Positions 62,489 to 64,000 of a stretch of DNA of 64,000 nt are shown here, one piece after another. The notes below the pieces were generated by a model. The model was not told the origin of the DNA and made no database searches. It saw only the letters and a program-made list of their open reading frames with translations. Numbering within the stretch: position 1 is the first letter of the stretch; each line of letters starts with the position of its first letter. The position numbers were made by a program, and so were the translations under genes. Source of the DNA: an uncultured Eubacteriales bacterium (GTDB lineage: Bacteria > Bacillota > Clostridia > Oscillospirales > CAG-382); the NCBI GenBank assembly GCA_900551295.1, contig URVJ01000006.1, forward strand, positions 46,228-110,227, written 5' to 3'.

Positions 62489-63043
62489 TCAAACCGTCAT
62501 TATTTCCTTCTTCTTGTTTTCGACAGCCGCGTCAACGAGCTTTGCGTACTTATCGGTAAGATCCTGAACCAGCTTTTCCGAAGCCTTCTGTTCGTCCTCT
62601 GTCATCTCGCCGTTCTTCTTCATATCCTTGCACTTATCGTTAGCTTCGCGGCGGACGTTTCTTACAGCGACCTTGCACTCTTCGCCGAACTTCTCTACTT
62701 TCTTTGCAAGCTCTTTTCTTCTTTCCTCAGTCGGCTGCGGGAATACAAGGCGGATAACCTTACCGTCGTTCTGAGGAGTAATGCCTATATCCGACGCAAG
62801 TATTGCCTTTTCGATATTCTTGAGTATACTTGAATCCCAAGGCGAGATAACGAGCGTTCTCGGATCGGGCATTTTAACGCCCGCAACCTGGTTTACGGGC
62901 ATATTGCTGCCGCAGTATTCAACGAGAACTCTGTCAAGAACCGCTGCGCTTGCACGTCCTGCGCTTACAGAGCCAAATTCGTTTTCAAGTCCGGCAAGGG
63001 ATTTTTTCATTTTTTCCTCAAAGGGCTTTGTATCGATTTTCAT
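62489..63043 (-). CDS. frr: Ribosome recycling factor
   Basis: Splits post-termination ribosomes with EF-G. The 184 residues start with EEKMKKSLAGLENEFGSVSAGRAS and include the hinge and core motifs VISPWDSSILKNIEKAI and IRLVFPQPTEERRKELAK. Normal length. GGAGG lies before the ATG. Minus-strand order pyrH-frr-cdsA. Confidence 0.97.
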   Translation of the reverse strand: MKIDTKPFEEKMKKSLAGLENEFGSVSAGRASAAVLDRVLVEYCGSNMPVNQVAGVKMPDPRTLVISPWDSSILKNIEKAILASDIGITPQNDGKVIRLVFPQPTEERRKELAKKVEKFGEECKVAVRNVRREANDKCKDMKKNGEMTEDEQKASEKLVQDLTDKYAKLVDAAVENKKKEIMTV

Positions 63044-63074
63044 TATATATTCCTCCGTATATAAATAATATTTT

Positions 63075-63779
63075 TTAAAGTGAAACCATTGTGCCGATTT
63101 TTTCGCCGTTTACCGCGCGGCAGATATTTTCCGGATCGTTAAGTCCGAACAGCAGCAGCGGAAGGTGATTATCGCGTCCGAACGCGCTTGCAGTGCTGTC
63201 TATAACGGCAAGGTCATTATGGATAATTTCATCATATGTGATATTATCGAGTTTCTTTGCGTTGGGATCAAGTTTGGGGTCGGCGGTATAAACACCGTCG
63301 ATATTCTTTGCAAACAGCACTATTTCCGCGCCGAGTTCCGCAGCTCTGAGCACAGCCGCCGTATCGGTTGAGAAATACGGGTTACCCGAACCGCAGGCAA
63401 TTATTACTACTCTGCCTTTCTGCATATGCGAAACGGCTTTATTTCTGATATAAGGCTCTGCTATCTGATTCATCTGGAGAGCGGTCATGGTTCTTGTTTC
63501 AATTCCGTTTTCTTCAAATACAGACTGAACCGCAAGAGAATTTATGACTGTTGCAAGCATTCCCATATGGTCGGCTCTTGTACGGTTGATTTTTTTACCT
63601 GCGCCGCGCCAGATATTGCCTCCGCCGATAACTATACCGAAAGAAACGCCCTCTTCGGTGCATTTTTTAACCTGTTTTGCAACGGTATCCACAAAGTCAA
63701 AATCTATTATTCCCTTTGAACCGTCTTTCATAAGCGCTTCACCCGAAAGTTTAAGCACTACCTTCTTATACTTTGGCAT
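63075..63779 (-). CDS. pyrH: UMP kinase
   Basis: Hexameric bacterial enzyme phosphorylating UMP to UDP. The 234 residues show the KVVLKLSGEALM start, IVIGGGNIWRG, DHMGMLATVINSLAVQ and the ATP site VVIIACGSGNPYFSTDTAA. AAGGAG precedes the ATG. It begins a transcription unit with its own promoter, so tsf is not co-transcribed from within this window. Confidence 0.97.
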   Translation of the reverse strand: MPKYKKVVLKLSGEALMKDGSKGIIDFDFVDTVAKQVKKCTEEGVSFGIVIGGGNIWRGAGKKINRTRADHMGMLATVINSLAVQSVFEENGIETRTMTALQMNQIAEPYIRNKAVSHMQKGRVVIIACGSGNPYFSTDTAAVLRAAELGAEIVLFAKNIDGVYTADPKLDPNAKKLDNITYDEIIHNDLAVIDSTASAFGRDNHLPLLLFGLNDPENICRAVNGEKIGTMVSL

Positions 63780-63831
63780 TTTTGGTTACACTCCTTCGCT
63801 GTTATGTGGATTTACACATTTTTCCGTTACG

Positions 63832-63860
63832 ATTATAACACACGGAAAGGATAATTTCAA
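63832..63860 (-). promoter_or_regulatory. Promoter of pyrH-frr-cdsA
   Basis: Minus strand: TTGAAA (63860-63855), 17-base spacer, TATAAT (63837-63832), about 50 bases before the pyrH ATG. Confidence 0.8.
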
Positions 63861-63904
63861 CAGCAAAATGAAAATAGTTTTATGTTGAGGAGATTATGCT
63901 TTAT

Positions 63905-64000
63905 TTTTGGTGGAAACGGGAAATTTTCTTCAAAGTGCAACTTTATACTGACGCTTTTCTACGGAGAAAAGCGGTCGAAAAGCCGTTCAAGGGACTACTC
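63905..64000 (-). repeat. Interspersed repeat, copy 6 (cut by window end)
   Basis: On the minus strand this reads AGCGTCAGTATAAAGTTGCA followed by CTTTGAAGAAAATTTCCC, nearly identical to the end of copy 3 (33556-33600). It also contains a GCTTTTCT-ACGG-AGAAAAGC hairpin like that of module A. It runs on past the window. Confidence 0.7.

Overview
The window looks like chromosome from a spore-forming, obligately anaerobic member of the Clostridia (Firmicutes). The evidence is gpr and spoIIR (sporulation and germination), hydF ([FeFe]-hydrogenase maturation), a CsaB-type pyruvyltransferase, the dimeric-type GlyRS, the lon-engB pair, purine-rich Shine-Dalgarno sites, and promoters of the form TTGNNN-17-TANAAT, several with TGG just before the -10. 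I cannot name a genus; an uncultured gut lineage is an inference.

Layout. 1-5421: end of a DUF421/DUF4363 pair, rpsT, gpr, a non-coding repeat block, smpB, a decayed and an intact copy of an esterase gene, and ssrA (tmRNA). 5414-20481: a 15 kb integrative element in the 3' end of ssrA. It carries remnants of replication and mobilisation genes (repA-like, mobC with an internal stop, no relaxase), an AbiE toxin-antitoxin pair, a five-gene co-directional defence-like operon (PLD/SNF2 helicase, Eco57I-like methylase, small DUF4258-like protein, TIR protein, PUA/EVE-like protein), an XRE regulator and a frameshifted large serine recombinase. 20482-21272: scraps of older elements and a truncated dehydrogenase gene. 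21472-26259: tRNA-Lys, a phosphopantetheinyl transferase, an MFS transporter, a large inverted repeat block, a tRNA-Trp/Asp/Thr cluster and a serine hydrolase. 26458-31748: GNAT, gltX, thymidylate kinase, DJ-1, 5-formyl-THF cyclo-ligase and a CPBP-family membrane protein. 32032-36393 (minus): cysK with a 10-codon leader ORF, and a secreted polysaccharide deacetylase. 36616-54854 (plus): hydF, a DUF2232 protein, gdpP, then a cell-surface polysaccharide cluster (GT4, two DUF4330 proteins, O-antigen-ligase-like protein, GT4-CsaB fusion), ispE, spoIIR, tmcAL, a histidine-kinase-like protein without visible catalytic motifs, a WYL regulator, a PHP phosphatase, a HAD phosphatase and an alpha/beta hydrolase. 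54946-63779 (minus): glyS, lysA, engB, lon, cdsA, frr, pyrH.

Three things stand out. First, the island and its operon: five adjacent genes combining a DISARM-like helicase/methylase pair with a TIR effector and a possible modified-base sensor. Second, the attachment sites: the shared core and arm motifs lie at identical spacing at both ends, and the sequence next to the left core encodes a tail homologous to the recombinase C-terminus. This suggests that attP lies inside the recombinase gene and that a related element was there before. Third, a family of non-coding intergenic repeats, at least six loci in 64 kb, whose hairpins are kept by compensatory changes and which carry no transposase gene.

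All calls come from reading the sequence and recalling family features. No database search was run, and residue positions are approximate.
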